From contig JADZFP010000442.1 in the NCBI GenBank assembly GCA_020849825.1, forward strand, positions 1 to 6,439: a DNA stretch of 6,439 nt, given 5' to 3'. Positions 5,661 through 6,439 of this stretch are shown here, piece after piece (the first letter of the stretch is position 1; every line of letters starts with the position of its first letter). Source of the DNA: Saprospiraceae bacterium. GTDB lineage: Bacteria; Bacteroidota; Bacteroidia; Chitinophagales; Saprospiraceae. A model generated the notes under the pieces. It searched no databases. It was not told where the DNA came from and saw only the letters and a program-made list of their open reading frames with translations. A program made the position numbers and the translations under genes.

Positions 5661-6427
5661 ATGGAATTAAAAGACGAACAATGGGCTCTAATTGAAGCAC
5701 TTATACCTGTTCAACGTCGTTCGGATGGTCGTGGGCGCCCACCTCGTGATCCACGTGAAGTGCTGGATGGCATTTTGTGGATTTTGCGAACTGGTGCCCG
5801 CTGGCAAGACCTTCCCGCTCGATACCCACCGTACCAAACCTGTCACCGAATCTTTCAAAAATGGGCGAAAAGTGGGGTGTTTTCGACCATTTTAGAAGTT
5901 CTGGCTGAGGACTTACGGCAACGGGGTGGATTAGATTTATCCGAGTGTTTCATCGACGGCACCTTTGTGCCGGCAAAAAAAGGGGACTCTGTGTTGGGAA
6001 AACCAAGCGGGGCAAAGGGACCAAGATCATGGCCCTTGCAGACCGCGCTGGTTTACCTCTCGCCATTTACCTGGCAAGCGCTTCACCACACGAAGTCACC
6101 CTTGTTGAAGACACTTTGGCGAATCGATTCGTGGCGCAAGTCCCTCAACGAGTAATTGGCGACAAAGCATATGACAGCGATCCATTAGATCAAAATCTTG
6201 AAAATCAGGGTGTTGAGATGATCGCCCCACACCGTTCGAATCGCAAAAAGCCTAAAACCCAGGATGGTAGGGTCTTGAGACGATATAAACGCCGCTGGAA
6301 AATCGAACGCCTCTTTGCCTGGCTTTTCAACTTCCGACGCCTCTTGGTTCGACACGAGTATTATTCAGAGAACTTTTTTGCTTTTGTTTCACTTGGTTGT
6401 ATCAAAATCTTGCTCAGGTATTTTTGA
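5661..6427 (+). CDS. IS5-family DDE transposase, two phases joined by -1 frameshift
   Basis: The first phase starts at ATG 5661 and by itself would run to 6155 (164 residues). The second phase is open from 5945 to 6427. Reading -1 at the A7 run gives one protein of about 255 residues, normal for the family. N-terminus: a DUF4096-type DNA-binding domain (DEQWALIEALIP at 5-16; RPPRDPREVLDGILWILRTG at 26-45). Catalytic DDE: Asp99 in CFIDGTFVPAKK, Asp168 in VIGDKAYDSD, Glu216 in RRYKRRWKIERLFAW. After the shift the sequence returns to family consensus (GKTKRGKGTKIMALAD, then ASASPHEVTLVE). Without the shift, only the DNA-binding domain and first Asp are joined to an unrelated tail, a product that could act as an inhibitor. 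Either programmed frameshifting or a disabling one-base indel would explain this. The position at a family-typical A-run favours programming, but the element may instead be an inactivated copy. Confidence 0.9.
5975..5981 (+). promoter_or_regulatory. Probable -1 ribosomal frameshift site (A7)
   Basis: In the first phase the codons read GCA AAA AAA GGG, so the slip heptamer is A AAA AAA followed by G4. A -1 slip moves reading to AGG at 5981 and joins ...FVPAKK to RGLCVGKTKRGKG. The context GCA-AAA-AAA resembles the strong bacterial slippery type used in dnaX. Downstream structure is modest: a 4-bp TTGG/CCAA stem at 5994-6006, and a longer bulged stem at 6012-6039 (GCAA-GGG-CC paired with GG-CCC-TTGC), which starts about 30 nt away, further than typical stimulators. 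Confidence 0.65.
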
Positions 6428-6436
6428 GATGGCTTC
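6420..6436. repeat. Right terminal inverted repeat of the IS
   Basis: ATTTTTGAGATGGCTTC is the exact reverse complement of the left end. It contains the transposase stop codon TGA (6425-6427) and is followed by TA (6437-6438). The window ends one base later. Confidence 0.93.
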
Positions 6437-6439
6437 TAA

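Larger units (their letters stand above)
5606..6436 (+). mobile_element. Complete IS5-family insertion sequence (831 bp)
   Basis: The left end GAAGCCATCTCAAAAAT (5606-5622) and right end (6420-6436) are perfect 17-bp inverted repeats. TA dinucleotides flank both sides (5604-5605 and 6437-6438), consistent with a TA target duplication. Inside is a DDE transposase in two overlapping phases. Size, TA target, DUF4096-type N-terminus and two-phase coding fit the IS427-like part of the IS5 family; the exact group is an inference. The transposase stop codon (6425-6427) lies within the right terminal repeat. The perfect repeats suggest a recent insertion. It stands in the intergenic region 80 bp past the REP-like hairpin, and its start is 220 bp upstream of the SDR start codon. 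Confidence 0.93.

Overview
The window reads as chromosomal DNA of a member of the Bacteroidota. The type IIA topoisomerase A subunit is of the Bacteroidota ParC-like kind. Likely promoters carry the Bacteroidota -7 box (TAnnTTTG) rather than an E. coli -10, and the start codons mostly lack clear Shine-Dalgarno sequences. The high density of palindromic repeats and transposase genes suggests a repeat-rich, environmental, Saprospiria-like lineage, but that finer placement is only a guess.

Layout, left to right. (1) Positions 1-990 hold a REP-associated tyrosine transposase (RAYT) gene at 261-905. It lies between two large palindromes built from the same 15-nt core (AACCCTATAAGGGTT and its reverse complement). 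The downstream palindrome is a perfect 39-bp inverted repeat with a 3-nt spacer, starting 2 nt after the RAYT stop. (2) Positions 1027-3832 hold a topoisomerase IV subunit A gene (parC, 899 codons) with a -7 box and a strong bidirectional terminator. (3) Positions 3835-3885 hold a relic insertion-sequence end or 49-bp mini-element. (4) Positions 3890-5385 hold a two-gene operon on the minus strand, converging on parC. It encodes an SDR/NAD-dependent epimerase-like protein followed, after 8 nt, by a DinB-superfamily (DUF1572-like) protein. (5) Positions 5386-5605 are intergenic and hold a probable promoter and a second repeat type, a GTAG-headed REP-like hairpin preceded by tandem 11-mers. (6) Positions 5606-6436 hold a complete 831-bp IS5-family element with 17-bp perfect terminal inverted repeats, TA on both sides, a leader hairpin, and a transposase read in two phases joined at an A7 run.

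How the parts relate. The core gene is parC, needed for chromosome decatenation. The two minus-strand genes form a small metabolic or stress unit of unknown substrate. The rest is mobile or repeat DNA: a RAYT with its probable palindromic substrates, a second REP-like hairpin, an intact IS and a relic end of a closely related IS. The relic end and the right end of the intact IS are in inverted orientation around the two-gene operon. The 2.6-kb block could therefore in principle move as one unit. The strongest leads are the RAYT with its paired palindromes and this possible IS-bounded passenger segment.
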